From NCBI GenBank assembly GCA_936450465.1, contig OW388289.1, positions 72,476,420 to 72,540,419 of the forward strand: 64,000 nt of DNA. Reading direction: 5' to 3'. The position numbers were made by a program, and so were the translations under genes. Every line of letters starts with the position of its first letter. Within the stretch, counting starts at the first letter, position 1. The notes beneath the pieces are model-generated. The model was given only the letters and a program-made list of their open reading frames with translations, did not search any database and was not told where the DNA came from. The DNA is from Gibbula magus (Eukaryota; Mollusca; Gastropoda; Trochida; Trochidae). This document shows positions 62,301 through 64,000 of this stretch, one piece after another.

Positions 62301-64000
62301 GTCTGAAAATGTCAAAAATATTCATCAGTATTTTCTTGTGGAAGTGGTGTATCTTCTTTTCAGATTAAAGAAAAAGTGCTTGGCAGTTTTAAAAAAAAAA
62401 AAAACTTTTTCTTTGCAGTATTGTATGTATTCATGTGGCAATAAAGTAAGTTGCCCTAAAATATTCAACAAACCCCTTGATTCATATTGACTACCTAACC
62501 TTTGACCTGCAGGTTCTAGTATTCAGTGAAGTATTCATCACATATATCCTCTTCTCCCCAGGTTACTACTGTCCCCCCGGTCAGAGCCTGAGTAACCCAG
62601 TTATCTGTACCCCAGGACACTTCTGTCCAGAGGGGAGCAGGGCCGAGCTAAATTGTACCTCCGGGACCTACCAGGATCTTACTGGTCAGGCACAGTGCAA
62701 GGAGTGTGTTGCAGGTAGGTTAACCCTTCAACTAATGTTCTAGAAATATGTTACCCTCTTCATATATATGCAACAGGCCATTTTCAGTCAAGCAGTATTA
62801 GGTAATTGGATAGACTTAATAATAAAATCAACAAACATTTAACAATTTAAAAACGTTACATTGGTTTTACTTTTTAGCTCATCAGACCTTGTAAGACCAG
62901 ATGAGCATGCATCATGGCCTCCGTCCATCATCCATTGTCCATTGGGAGTCACCCATAACTTTTCAAATATTTTACTTCTCCAAAAGAACTTGCATTTAGG
63001 TGAATGTATTTTCATTTTGTCCTAACCCCCTTCAAATATTTTATTTAGTTTTTGATTGGACATTATCCTTTTCTCTCTCTATCTCTAGGGTACTACTGCG
63101 ATGACAACAATGACCTCTCGTCTGTCAGTCCCTACCAATGTCCAGCAGGCTACTACTGTCCTAATGGCACCAAGTGGTCAACTCAATTTGGGTGTCCAGC
63201 CGGAACCTACAACCCCAACACACAGCTGGAAACAGTCTATCAGTGCACGCCCTGTGATGCTGGCAAATTCTGTGGATCATCTGGCAAGGCTGCAGTGACA
63301 GGTTAATAGTCTATCAATGGTACCTTGTGTGAGAATTTAGAACAAAATCTACAGCACCATCATTACAATCATTGTTTATTTTGATTGAAAAATATGAATT
63401 GTGAGTACTCTGGTCCATGACAAGCATGGGCCTTAAAGTGAACAACTCTGATGAAGAAATTATTTTGAAATATATGTTTTAACATCAATGTTCCTTGATG
63501 ATGAGATTGAAATTCTTCTTCTTCAGGTGACTGTGATGCTGGTTTCTGGTGTATCAATGGATCGTCTATAGCTACACCTGTGGATGGAGTAAATGGAGAT
63601 CGCTGCCCTGAAGGATACTTCTGTTTGGCTGGAACCCCGGCCCCAGATCCCTGTCCAGTGGGGACTTGGTCCAACAGCACTGGACTCAAACTGCAATCAG
63701 AATGCCTCAAGTGCCCTGGAGGCTACTACTGTGATTCCACGGGACTCAAAGAACCAACTGGCCCCTGCCAAGGAGGGTTTTACTGTACAGAAGGGGCAGA
63801 ATCAGCCATGCCTAATGATGGGGGAACAACTGGAGCTCCATGCTTTATTGGACACTTCTGTCCTGAAGGAACTAAGGTCCCAGTTCCCTGTCCTGATGGA
63901 ACCTACCAAGACACAACCAATGCCGAATCATGCAAGCTGTGCTCTCCTGGTCACTGGTGTGATGGCATCAATCCTCCCGAAGATTGTCCAGTGGGGTACT
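11255..64000 (+). CDS. Giant cysteine-rich multi-module extracellular protein (GCC2/GCC3 type), 33 exons, 3' incomplete
   Basis: I joined 33 exons by AG/GT sites. Their coding lengths sum to 12,544 bases with phase agreeing at every junction, giving about 4,181 residues before the window ends. The layout is a signal sequence (residues about 1-41), then six-Cys modules of about 48 residues (C..C..G..C....C..G.YS..G...C..C) for the rest. Modules of this kind resemble the Pfam GCC2_GCC3/ephrin-receptor-like family, seen in large extracellular proteins. Residues 655-1333 are seven near-identical 97-residue units. From residue about 2224 the modules shift to a Y-Y/F-C-P-x-G-T form. N-C-T glycosylation sequons recur. 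The expected place is secreted or cell-surface; a membrane anchor, if present, lies beyond the window. Many introns are phase 1, as in duplicated or shuffled extracellular module exons. No enzyme motif is visible, and ligand and function are unknown. I cannot exclude unseen alternative exons. Confidence 0.85.
11990..12420 (+). repeat. 28-bp minisatellite in intron 1
   Basis: Tandem copies of a unit built on GATAGAACACCAG and AATAAAGAATATTAT, 28 bases long. It is regular over about 12150-12410 and increasingly degenerate on both sides, with related half units as far as about 11900 and 12560. Confidence 0.9.
12748..13002 (+). repeat. Dispersed repeat, copy A
   Basis: The sequence from GAGCAGTGAAATACTGGG to GACAAATATCATGTTT is clearly homologous, in reverse orientation, to 31873-32155. 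This copy lacks the palindrome that follows in the second copy. It contains an internal hairpin CAGTGAAAATAA/TTATATTTTCACTG. There is no coding capacity; its class is unknown. Confidence 0.8.
13061..13639. mobile_element. Tc1/mariner-like MITE in intron 1
   Basis: Perfect 22-base inverted termini beginning ACTCACGGGCAAAAGAAACG (13061) and ending at 13639, enclosing 535 AT-rich bases without a transposase. The terminus is the same family as at 4591 and 5071. Flanks are TA-rich, but an exact TA duplication is ambiguous. Confidence 0.8.
14695..14967 (+). repeat. (TTCA)n microsatellite next to exon 2
   Basis: About 270 bases of TTCA repeats with a few TTTTTTC and TGTTTTTC interruptions. It ends 16 bases before the exon 2 acceptor and so overlaps the expected polypyrimidine and branch region. 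All frames are open across it (HSFI-type repeats), which creates two spurious long frames. Confidence 0.95.
14984..15092 (+). CDS. Exon 2: signal cleavage region and first Cys motif
   Basis: The acceptor TACCTACAG|AC completes the split codon from exon 1 (G|AC). The frame then reads AVASQCNCTGTGCDTTCSPG..CTQCPPGH and ends TA|GTGAGT in phase 2. The TAG seen when reading on is split by the intron: joining to exon 3 gives TAC and PPGHYCTGG. Intron 2 (10,167 bp) is the largest intron. Confidence 0.85.
15991..16057 (+). mobile_element. 5'-truncated short retroposon with perfect target duplication
   Basis: 67 bases holding the motif CTAATGGCTGCAATACTGCC and GCGGCGTTAAACAATAACTC, with a (CACT)n tail. 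It is flanked by identical AAATTCCTTC copies at 15981-15990 and 16058-16067, showing insertion by target-primed reverse transcription. Confidence 0.85.
16142..16197 (+). mobile_element. Short retroposon copy (same family)
   Basis: CTAATGGCTGCAATATACTG, CCCAAGCAGCG and TTAAACAATAACTCACTT repeat the 15991 element with a few changes. The tail is very short and no target duplication is obvious. Confidence 0.75.
16326..16640 (+). repeat. Decayed tandem repeat, unit about 92-101 bp
   Basis: Three and a part copies containing ACATGTGCAGCTC, GCATTGATAAAATGAGTA and GTCATGACCACATA, starting about 16340, 16432 and 16533. Confidence 0.8.
16641..18970. other. Intron 2 interior without a recognised gene
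   Basis: No exon-like Cys module. Local repeats of TGGTCA and GTCCAGG-type words around 17,640-18,010 suggest an old tandem duplication. GTGTATAAGGCGACATGGTG at 18583-18602 looks like a known style of dispersed repeat, but I cannot place it. The 151-codon open frame at 16883-17338 has no family features. Confidence 0.5.
19031..19356 (+). mobile_element. tRNA-derived SINE, 5'-truncated copy
   Basis: Homologous along its length to the SINE at 26151-26564, from GATCTTCTATTACCAGGAAA through CCCGCCAGGGGCATGGCAA and TTCCAGCCGATG to CAGCATTAAACCCCAACTC. The first tRNA-like head is missing and the second has a deletion in its A box. Confidence 0.8.
19380..19470 (+). repeat. SINE-like 3' end, another family
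   Basis: TTACCTGGAAAATATATTGC, TGTAGTCAGTGAGATATGTA and AAAGCGGCGTTTAACC, ending in CTCACCTCA. The first part recurs at 31383-31440. The tail AAGCGGCGTTTAAC matches the tails of the other retroposons in this window. Confidence 0.65.
20640..21262 (+). repeat. Decayed tandem array, unit about 100 bp
   Basis: Clear copies near 21041-21260 share CTGCTGAGTT, AACAATTCTTCTT, AATAAGCAAG and GCTCCTTTAGATAAGGTTTA. Weaker copies run back to about 20640 (AATAAGCAAGATGCTC, TTTCCCTGCCAAG). Confidence 0.75.
21263..23218. other. Intron 2 interior, nothing recognised
   Basis: AT-rich sequence with only short random frames (71 codons at 22254-22469) and no Cys module, RNA gene or clear repeat. Confidence 0.5.
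23219..23360. repeat. Foldback palindrome
   Basis: ACTAAACACGGTCCCGTTTG and ATAACATGTTTATA are mirrored by CATAAACATGTTATC and AAACGGGACAGAGTTTAGT. The inner part TTTAAC..GC..GC..GTTAAA is also palindromic. Each arm is about 65-70 bases with mismatches. Confidence 0.8.
23481..24677 (+). mobile_element. TAGCTCATCAGG-terminated element with 146-bp internal tandem repeat
   Basis: The ends are TAGCTCATCAGG (23481-23492) and its exact complement (24666-24677). After a CCGTCCGTCC-rich head, a unit of about 146 bases repeats about seven times (23580-24600): CACATCCTTAAAAACC recurs at intervals of 143-146. Each unit has GTGACCCC-AAAT-GGGGTCAC, a perfect hairpin often doubled on each side. No protein is encoded. 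Diverged pieces of the family occur at 31441-31620 and 62874-62980. Confidence 0.8.
25260..25536 (+). CDS. Exon 3: Cys-rich modules
   Basis: The acceptor CTTACAG|C restores TAC (Y) with exon 2. The frame reads CTGGTDYKTECTAGTYRLTS, then CSPCPAGKSC and CNTCPSGQIC, and ends SAPQ|GTAGGA in phase 0. The six-Cys spacing matches later modules (residues about 73-165). The intron after it (456 bp) holds nothing recognised. Confidence 0.9.
25993..26101 (+). CDS. Exon 4: half-module
   Basis: From TTCCAG|AGT, the frame reads SCSAGQIANGGQTACEDCTA then GTYRSASSTTCQPCTK, ending AAAG|GTTGGT in phase 1. The donor is weak but the frame and Cys spacing are right. Intron 4 (830 bp) carries a complete SINE beginning 49 bases downstream of the donor. 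Confidence 0.85.
26151..26564 (+). mobile_element. Full-length tRNA-derived SINE with two tRNA-like heads
   Basis: Perfect 11-base target duplications TTTTCATATCC flank it (26140-26150 and 26565-26575). The 5' end has GGCTAGCACAGTGGTAAG (A-box like) and GGGTTAGAATCCTG (B-box like). A second tRNA-like unit follows, with GGATAGCGCAGTGGTTAG and GGTGCAAAGTCTTAATCCC. The 3' end is AAAGCGGCATTAAACCC then AACTCACC. A 5'-truncated copy is at 19031-19356 and a diverged 3' piece at about 44590-44715. Pol III promoter use is inferred from the boxes. Confidence 0.85.
26932..27129 (+). CDS. Exon 5: Cys-rich modules
   Basis: Phase 1 at both ends (CACAG|GT..GCAG|GTATTG). It reads GHKCPSNG, CPDGEYQATTGKTTCTDCPA, GSEC, CPAGQYAPAKSITCTSCLAG. 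The spacing matches one and a third six-Cys modules (residues about 202-268). Intron 5 (1,824 bp) holds two TTAA-flanked elements. Confidence 0.93.
27145..27548 (+). mobile_element. TTAA-flanked dispersed element, copy 1
   Basis: The element is homologous over its length to 30310-30740 in the same orientation, including TTTTCCCCACTCGCAGC, GATGAATGGCTTCAGTTCTC and AAAAATACCCCGATAGAACC. It is bounded by TTAA on both sides (27141-27144 and 27549-27552), the target used by piggyBac-type transposases. No protein is encoded. Confidence 0.7.
27874..28569. mobile_element. TTAA-flanked MITE with 16-bp inverted termini
   Basis: Terminus AGGATGGATGAAATGA (27874-27889) and the inverted TCATTTCATCTATCCT (28554-28569) differ at one base. 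TTAA occurs directly outside each (27870-27873 and 28570-28573). The 696-base interior has no coding frame. A piggyBac-like non-autonomous element is the best reading. Confidence 0.7.
28954..29097 (+). CDS. Exon 6: duplicated 48-residue six-Cys module (copy 1)
   Basis: 144 bases, phase 1 at both ends (TATCCAG|GT..TTTAG|GTAAGA). It reads GTYSTGGATSCIPCNPGDDC, then CPAGQYNPGGNDGCLTCG. It is near-identical in pattern to exon 7 (shared CDKRNV, NPGGNDGCLTC) and similar to exons 8 and 9. Each is one complete six-Cys module. Confidence 0.95.
29251..29411. mobile_element. Small MITE with telomere-like core
   Basis: Inverted termini AACTGTAGAATTGGTTTGCC (29251-29270) and its complement with one mismatch (29392-29411). 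Inside, 29292-29325 has TTAACCCTAACCCTAACCC and a second AACCCTAAG. No target duplication was resolved. It lies in intron 6. Confidence 0.7.
29563..29706 (+). CDS. Exon 7: duplicated 48-residue six-Cys module (copy 2)
   Basis: 144 bases, phase 1 at both ends (AATCCAG|GT..GAAG|GTCAGT). It reads GTYSTSGADSCTSCNAGEDC, CDKRNVAPSPCPAGKYNPGG and GCLTCSEG. Closest to exon 6, it is a recent tandem exon duplicate. Intron 7 (1,123 bp) contains the second TTAA-flanked repeat. Confidence 0.95.
30310..30740 (+). mobile_element. TTAA-flanked dispersed element, copy 2
   Basis: Second copy of the 27145-27548 element, TTAA at 30306-30309 and 30741-30744. It shares GCATTACGTGAAATGAAAAC, TTTTCCCCACTCGCAGC and the ACCCCGATAGAACCCTCCTT end. 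It finishes about 90 bases before exon 8. Confidence 0.7.
30830..30973 (+). CDS. Exon 8: duplicated 48-residue six-Cys module (copy 3)
   Basis: 144 bases, phase 1 at both ends (GCTGTAG|GC..GAAG|GTATCA). It reads GTYSLAGAGSCTACAPGEDC, CPVGSYNPGGNIGCLICGEG. The acceptor has a poor pyrimidine tract (CTGCTGCTGTAG). Intron 8 (2,708 bp) holds several repeats, listed separately. Confidence 0.93.
31303..31356 (+). repeat. 18-bp tandem repeat
   Basis: CCTGGATAGTTATTGCCA occurs three times in succession, with a partial TTGCCACC copy upstream at about 31281. Confidence 0.9.
31441..31620 (+). repeat. Fragment of the TAGCTCATC-type element
   Basis: ATGGCATGGGCC, CTGTAAACTTTAC, TTCTTCTCCAGAACC and CTGAAATTTTGTG match the head of the 23481-24677 element. 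It directly follows a piece like 19380-19436 (TTACCTGGAAAATATATT at 31386). Confidence 0.65.
31690..31745 (+). repeat. 29-bp minisatellite, left part (two copies)
   Basis: Two copies of the GCAGTTTGAGATCAGATATA / GTACAGTTTGAGAGCAGATA unit, the same unit as the larger array at 32165-32376. Confidence 0.85.
31749..31907. repeat. Foldback palindrome
   Basis: ATACCATGTTTATCTCATC, GTGAGGTAGA and TATATTTTCAC on the left are mirrored on the right around the centre GAGTGGCGCAGCCACGAG. The pairing extends outward to GATATCTGTC and GACGGATATTC. Each arm is about 75 bases. Confidence 0.85.
31873..32155 (-). repeat. Dispersed repeat, copy B
   Basis: Reverse-orientation homologue of 12748-13002, sharing CAGTGAAATACTGGGATTTA (as complement), ACTGTCTATCAAGCTACAGT and the GAATT..GACAAATA end. 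Its right arm merges with the palindrome, so palindrome plus copy B may be one element of about 410 bases. Confidence 0.8.
32165..32376 (+). repeat. 29-bp minisatellite, main array
   Basis: Seven almost identical copies of a 29-base unit built on GTGTACAGTTTGAGAGCAG plus ATATATAAGA. The minus-strand frames over it are artefacts of the open repeat. Confidence 0.95.
32377..33681. other. Rest of intron 8, nothing recognised
   Basis: AT-rich, no Cys-module exon, no clear repeat. A short open frame at 33380-33568 lacks features. Confidence 0.5.
33682..33825 (+). CDS. Exon 9: duplicated 48-residue six-Cys module (copy 4)
   Basis: 144 bases, phase 1 at both ends (TTGCAG|GC..CAGG|GTAAAG). It reads GTYSLSGASTCISCDPGDDC, CAAGTYNPGGNTGCLTCAQG. 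It is the fourth and last of the identical-length exon series. Intron 9 (607 bp) holds nothing recognised. Confidence 0.95.
34433..38080 (+). CDS. Exon 10: 1,216-codon exon with about 25 six-Cys modules
   Basis: Runs from CTTCAG|GT (GYYSNTGASNCTICPAG) to GCTGCAG|GTAGTC, phase 1 at both ends, residues about 460-1676. Modules follow G-x-Y/F-S..G...C..C..G..C....P..CP throughout. Three unit types precede a homogeneous array (35017-37053), then diverged modules follow. An open frame continues 22 codons past the donor, but the Cys pattern stops at the donor. No intron interrupts the exon, while neighbouring modules are one per exon. Confidence 0.95.
35017..37053 (+). repeat. Seven 291-bp coding tandem repeats (97 residues, 12 Cys each)
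   Basis: Units start FYSKAAAS at 35017, 35308, 35599, 35890, 36181, 36472 and 36763. An eighth (37054) is alike until about 37168 and then diverges. Each unit is two six-Cys modules and includes SILGDPGCTSC, TICPAGQSC and the sequon ESNCTSC. Copies differ at few sites: GTFSKGG or GTFSKLG in the order G,G,L,L,G,L,G; and S-D-C plus VIG only in unit 3. The linked silent change AATTGC/AATTGT travels with the G/L variant. Confidence 0.97.
38081..39024. other. Intron 10, first part
   Basis: Low-level decayed repeats of CACTTGCACTGCCTGCATGC-like words at about 38150-38560, then AT-rich sequence without features. Confidence 0.45.
39025..39182. repeat. Foldback palindrome, GC-rich centre
   Basis: TAAGTAATGGATCAAAACC and GGCTTTGTTTGTGGAGTATG on the left are mirrored by CATATTCCACAAACAAAGCC and GGTTTTGATCTTACTTA on the right. 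The centre is GGGCCGATAGGCCC between purine-rich and pyrimidine-rich G/C tracts. Confidence 0.85.
40340..40531 (+). CDS. Exon 11: Cys-rich module
   Basis: Phase 1 at both ends (TTTCAG|GA..GCTG|GTAAGT). It reads GFFASSPGASICTECSAGSF, CDAGKYSAAGASACMSCADG, FYQTSTGQTSCTECPAG. Residues about 1676-1740. Intron 11 (2,545 bp) has a TCTTA microsatellite and otherwise nothing recognised (40913-43076). Confidence 0.95.
40801..40912 (+). repeat. (TCTTA)n pentanucleotide microsatellite
   Basis: About 22 copies with one interruption, preceded by AATAAATGTTCCTACATTAA. The same repeat forms the 3' tail of the LINE ending near 8074, which also has AATAAA just upstream. Confidence 0.95.
43077..43165 (+). CDS. 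Exon 12: part module
   Basis: Phase 1 to 0 (TTGTCAG|GT..CCT|GTGAGT). It reads GNRCTDVTQAPDPCAKGQYQ, DSPGMTTCKP. The module is completed by exon 13 (CPNGYYNE). Intron 12 (1,223 bp) carries a hammerhead-like motif at 43326. Confidence 0.93.
43326..43359 (+). other. Hammerhead-ribozyme-like core (probably inactive)
   Basis: CTGATGA, a stem-loop AGGGTGTCGAAAGACCCT, then A-GAAA-CGTC. This resembles the hammerhead order CUGAUGA - stem II - GAAA - stem III - UH known from some retroelements. An extra A sits between stem II and GAAA, and no stem I partner is visible, so activity is doubtful. It probably marks a retroelement remnant. Confidence 0.3.
44389..44502 (+). CDS. Exon 13: six-Cys module part
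   Basis: Phase 0 at both ends (TTTGCAG|TGC..GAG|GTAGGT). It reads CPNGYYNENTGQTSCTICPA, GHKCPDATVAPVPCSSGE. Residues about 1770-1807. Intron 13 (1,141 bp) has a diverged SINE 3' piece at about 44590-44715 and nothing else recognised. Confidence 0.95.
44590..44715 (+). mobile_element. Diverged SINE fragment
   Basis: GCAGTAAGGTTTGATGTAAA, TAATTCCAGCCGACACATGC and GCATTGCATAGCCACAA correspond in order to the body of the 26151-26564 SINE. Head and tail are eroded. Confidence 0.65.
45644..45727 (+). CDS. Exon 14: short module exon
   Basis: 84 bases, phase 0 at both ends (GGGACAG|TTT..ACG|GTAAGT). It reads FSNEGSTACQSCPAGQVCGG, TGTPTSCT. With exons 13 and 15 it makes continuous module spacing. 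Intron 14 (1,943 bp) contains a G16 run near 45851, a decayed tandem repeat, a short retroposon and a tRNA-like piece. Confidence 0.93.
46381..46930 (+). repeat. Decayed tandem repeat, about 140-220 bp spacing
   Basis: CCTTGAGGATCATACAG-like words followed by TTTGAT recur at about 46390, 46611, 46764 and 46900, each with a downstream TATCATG or GCATCATG-type word. Confidence 0.6.
47368..47423 (+). mobile_element. Short retroposon copy
   Basis: CTCTAATGGCTGCAATATTG, CAAAGCAGTG and TTAAACAATAACTCACTT: same family and orientation as the copies at 15991, 49112 and 53630. Confidence 0.75.
47563..47620 (+). mobile_element. tRNA-like head of a SINE or tRNA pseudogene
   Basis: GGGGATGTAGCTCAGCTGGT plus AGAGCG forms a good tRNA A box and D stem, and GGTTGGGATTCGAT a B box. 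The anticodon stem does not pair and the acceptor 3' strand is replaced by a TTATTATTAA tail, so it is not a functional tRNA. It lies 50 bases upstream of exon 15. Confidence 0.65.
47671..47898 (+). CDS. Exon 15: six-Cys modules
   Basis: Phase 0 at both ends (CCCACAG|TCT..GCT|GTGAGT). It reads SGEYVGASGCEDCPAGSACP, CPTGTYQDNTKQTSCKTCPQ, CDAGFFSGAGEGTCA. Residues about 1836-1911. Confidence 0.95.
47960..48268 (+). repeat. Minisatellite, unit about 127 bp, reaching the exon 16 acceptor
   Basis: About two and a half copies sharing TTATATTCCA, CAGTTGTCCTGATGACA-like and ACAACTACTGTCATC words; starts near 47960, 48090 and 48205. The last copy runs into the splice region of exon 16. Confidence 0.75.
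48282..48331 (+). mobile_element. Short retroposon in the exon 16 splice acceptor
   Basis: The 50-base insert (CAACAATGCCCAAGTGG then TTAAACAATAACTCACTC) belongs to the same retroposon family. It is flanked by TCATGTTGCAGAG (48269-48281) and TCATGTTACAGAG (48332-48344), a 13-base target duplication with one difference. The duplicated segment contains the exon 16 acceptor CAG|AG, so there are now two acceptors. Confidence 0.8.
48343..48505 (+). CDS. Exon 16: six-Cys module
   Basis: Phase 0 to 1 (GTTACAG|AGA..GCAG|GTCAGT). It reads RCPDGYYSDAAAGFCSPCPS, GQACFDG, CNAGTFSKLAKSTCEACEAG. The downstream copy of a duplicated acceptor is used: the upstream copy (exon start 48280) would run into TAA at 48316. 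Intron 16 (441 bp) holds nothing recognised. Confidence 0.93.
48947..49065 (+). CDS. Exon 17: six-Cys module part
   Basis: Phase 1 to 0 (GTTCCAG|GA..AAG|GTAGTG). It reads GAYSSTAAGSCSLCPAGKFC, then CATGHYSLQGK. Residues about 1966-2005; exon 18 continues with VESCTIC. Intron 17 carries a short retroposon and a small inverted repeat. Confidence 0.93.
49112..49170 (+). mobile_element. Short retroposon copy
   Basis: GCCGCTAATGGCTGCAATAT, GGCGTTAAACAATAACTC and a CACTCATTCAC tail. Flanking TCCATTTGATTT and TCCATCTGACTT look like a 12-base target duplication with two changes. Confidence 0.75.
49234..49354. repeat. Small inverted-repeat element
   Basis: CTGGGTCTTTATTCT on the left mirrors AGAATAAGGGCCCTGG on the right, with inner CTTAAGCCAATTCTTAAC and GTTAAGAATTCTTAAGGC also paired. 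A MITE-like hairpin. Confidence 0.6.
49412..49600 (+). CDS. Exon 18: six-Cys modules
   Basis: Phase 0 at both ends (TCTGCAG|GTT..ACA|GTGAGT). It reads VESCTICPAGHECPTLSDPP, CDLGKYAPQGQTACIDCPAG, QSC, CETGYYSPT. The frame stays open about 100 codons past the donor but without Cys pattern. Intron 18 (729 bp) has a small duplication of GTAAAGGTAAAGTATT at 50232-50276. Confidence 0.95.
50330..50571 (+). CDS. Exon 19: six-Cys modules
   Basis: Phase 0 to 2 (CTCCTCAG|GGC..ACAGT|GTAAGA). It reads GTSTCLYCPAGKNCDHT, CLTGEYSPGGSTCQQCPAGS, CRKGYYALAGSTSCTVCPAG. The phase-2 donor is chosen over a GTGTAA donor two bases earlier because exon 20 begins in phase 2. Intron 19 (608 bp) holds nothing recognised. 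Confidence 0.93.
51180..51403 (+). CDS. Exon 20: six-Cys modules
   Basis: Phase 2 to 1 (CTTACAG|G..TCAG|GTGGGT). It reads NSPVQCGGGEYSLTAASSCT, TCPAGYAC, CAAGTFSTGGQEACQGCPVG. Residues about 2149-2224. Intron 20 (337 bp) holds nothing recognised. Confidence 0.95.
51741..53507 (+). CDS. Exon 21: 589-codon exon, transition between two module styles
   Basis: Phase 1 at both ends (TTTACAG|GA..GAAC|GTGAGT). It starts GTYSLGNQSSCTICTAGYFC with G-x-Y-S modules, then from about 52520 shifts to C-x-G-Y-Y-C / CPxGT modules (CPQGYYCPEGTGG, CPRGSYCPSGTGTP, CPAGHYCTSGT). Twelve or so modules, no repeats as uniform as in exon 10. Residues about 2224-2813. Confidence 0.97.
53630..53678 (+). mobile_element. 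Short retroposon copy with perfect target duplication
   Basis: Identical TATTTCCTTT copies at 53620-53629 and 53679-53688 flank a 49-base copy (GCCGCTAATGGCTGCAATAC, GAAGCGG, AATAACTCACTC). It lacks the GTTAAAC segment usual in the family. It is in intron 21; the rest of that intron shows nothing. Confidence 0.85.
54085..54226 (+). CDS. Exon 22: single module
   Basis: Phase 1 to 2 (TCCCCAG|GA..CCAGA|GTAAGT). It reads RTEYGDQHPCHAGSYSNETG, CVDCPEGNYCPQASV, ECPE. The intron (436 bp) holds nothing recognised. Confidence 0.95.
54663..56386 (+). CDS. Exon 23: 575-codon exon of CPxGYYCPxGT modules
   Basis: Phase 2 to 1 (TTTCCAG|A..ACAG|GTGAGC). Opens EGTFREEIKGEMLSHC, then repeated modules such as CTAGYYCPGL, CPNGTFNPDKG, CPGGYYCPLGTADP, CPRGTFLDEVG and CPPGYFCPEGTAEY. 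N-linked sequons (NGT, NYT, NCT) are common. Residues about 2860-3435. Confidence 0.97.
56667..56858 (+). CDS. Exon 24: module exon
   Basis: Phase 1 at both ends (TTTGCAG|GT..TTTG|GTAAGT). It reads GEPLMCLPGSFNNVTGRDTC, MDCPPSFFC, CPPGRYCPGNTTSDQPKCPR. It shares NNVTGRD with exon 27 and TTSDQPKCP with exon 30. Intron 24 (581 bp) has a direct repeat of AGATTATCT..CATCCAGATTTATTTATAC near 56880 and 56985. Confidence 0.95.
57440..57574 (+). CDS. Exon 25: module exon
   Basis: Phase 1 at both ends (CTAACAG|AA..GAAG|GTGAGT). It reads EMAAESDCKPCLGGFYCDTL, CAAGYFCKEG. The intron (427 bp) holds nothing recognised. Confidence 0.93.
58002..58268 (+). CDS. Exon 26: module exon
   Basis: Phase 1 at both ends (CCTGCAG|GT..ACAG|GTTTGT). 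It reads GVNVSTPTDATTTGIGGPCP, AGFYCLQQTEDPTPCPNGTY, CKLGQYCGS, CSPGFYCLRG. Intron 26 (1,715 bp) holds a long palindrome and otherwise AT-rich sequence with a small hairpin at 59502-59567. Confidence 0.95.
58535..58704. repeat. Foldback palindrome, nearly 80-base arms
   Basis: AGAGATTATTAACC, GTGTGTTTCCGTATCATTAA, TATCATAT and TTGGAATAAAAA on the left are mirrored on the right. The centre is GCGAGCCTCTGGCGAGC. Very few mismatches, so it is young or maintained. Confidence 0.9.
59984..60340 (+). CDS. Exon 27: two to three modules
   Basis: Phase 1 at both ends (CACCAG|GA..GAAG|GTAGAG). It reads GADRDKGGPCPVSHYCPEGT, CPAGTYNNVTGRDVC, CPTGHFCPNGTAYATEYPCP, CSGGMYCGSEGLTLPTDLCS. Residues about 3633-3752. 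The intron (518 bp) holds nothing recognised. Confidence 0.96.
60859..61038 (+). CDS. Exon 28: unusual Tyr/Asn-rich linker plus module
   Basis: Phase 1 at both ends (CTTCAG|GA..CCAG|GTATGA). It reads GHFCVYGAWSYTPTDYNNYT, CLCPSNVTGGQC, CRPGFYCPRGSQEPTTCRQG. The aromatic stretch after HFC departs from the module pattern. The intron (308 bp) holds nothing recognised. Confidence 0.95.
61347..61463 (+). CDS. Exon 29: module exon
   Basis: Phase 1 at both ends (CCCAG|GT..TGTG|GTCAGT). It reads GLADVSGPCKEGYYCAEGAS, CPEGRYCG. Intron 29 (665 bp) is largely a LINE 3' end. Confidence 0.94.
61603..62096 (+). pseudogene. LINE ORF C-terminus and 3' UTR in intron 29
   Basis: In one frame with a single in-frame stop (61798): ALNIEFYLQYIDNKAFRETL, FRCSCHRLMIETGRHN, CPQC, then EYHFLLICNTYSNLRLKF and YLFHAFKLRESFN, ending at 61998. 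This is the C-terminal Cys/His tail of a LINE protein. The 3' UTR carries GGGCCTGTGGCCTG and AATAAA and ends in a TTC-repeat tail near 62096, 33 bases before exon 30. Confidence 0.8.
62129..62281 (+). CDS. Exon 30: module exon
   Basis: Phase 1 at both ends (TTAACAG|GA..GAAG|GTGAGG). It reads GSGTTSDQPKCPLGTFSNRT, CTPCTEGMYCGSLG, CDEG. It shares TTSDQPKCP with exon 24. The intron (280 bp) has an A-run at about 62390. Confidence 0.95.
62562..62714 (+). CDS. Exon 31: module exon
   Basis: 153 bases like exon 30, phase 1 at both ends (CCCCAG|GT..GCAG|GTAGGT). It reads GYYCPPGQSLSNPVICTPGH, FCPEGSRAELNCTSGTYQDL, CKECVAG. Confidence 0.96.
62874..62980 (+). repeat. Fragment of the TAGCTCATC-type element
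   Basis: TTTTAGCTCATCAGACC, AGATGAGCATGCATCATGG and CCTCCGTCCATC match the head of the 23481-24677 element with many changes. It lies in intron 31. Confidence 0.65.
63089..63301 (+). CDS. Exon 32: module exon
   Basis: Phase 1 at both ends (TCTCTAG|GG..ACAG|GTTAAT). It reads GYYCDDNNDLSSVSPYQCPA, GYYCPNGTKWSTQFGCPAGT, CTPCDAGKFCGSSG. The donor GTTAAT is weak but frame and pattern fit. Confidence 0.94.
63527..64000 (+). CDS. Exon 33: modules, runs off the window
   Basis: From CTTCAG|GT, phase 1. It reads GDCDAGFWCINGSSIATPVD, CPEGYFCLAGTPAPDPCPVG, CPGGYYCDSTGLKEPTGPCQ, CSPGHWCDGINPPEDCPVGY and is still open at 64000. The protein therefore continues beyond the window. Confidence 0.96.

Noticed and set aside
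1..64000. Bacterial or viral operon, CRISPR array, rRNA genes
   Set aside because: Consistent GT-AG introns, SINEs, LINEs and microsatellites show animal nuclear DNA. Tandem arrays here lack spacer-repeat structure and adjacent cas genes.
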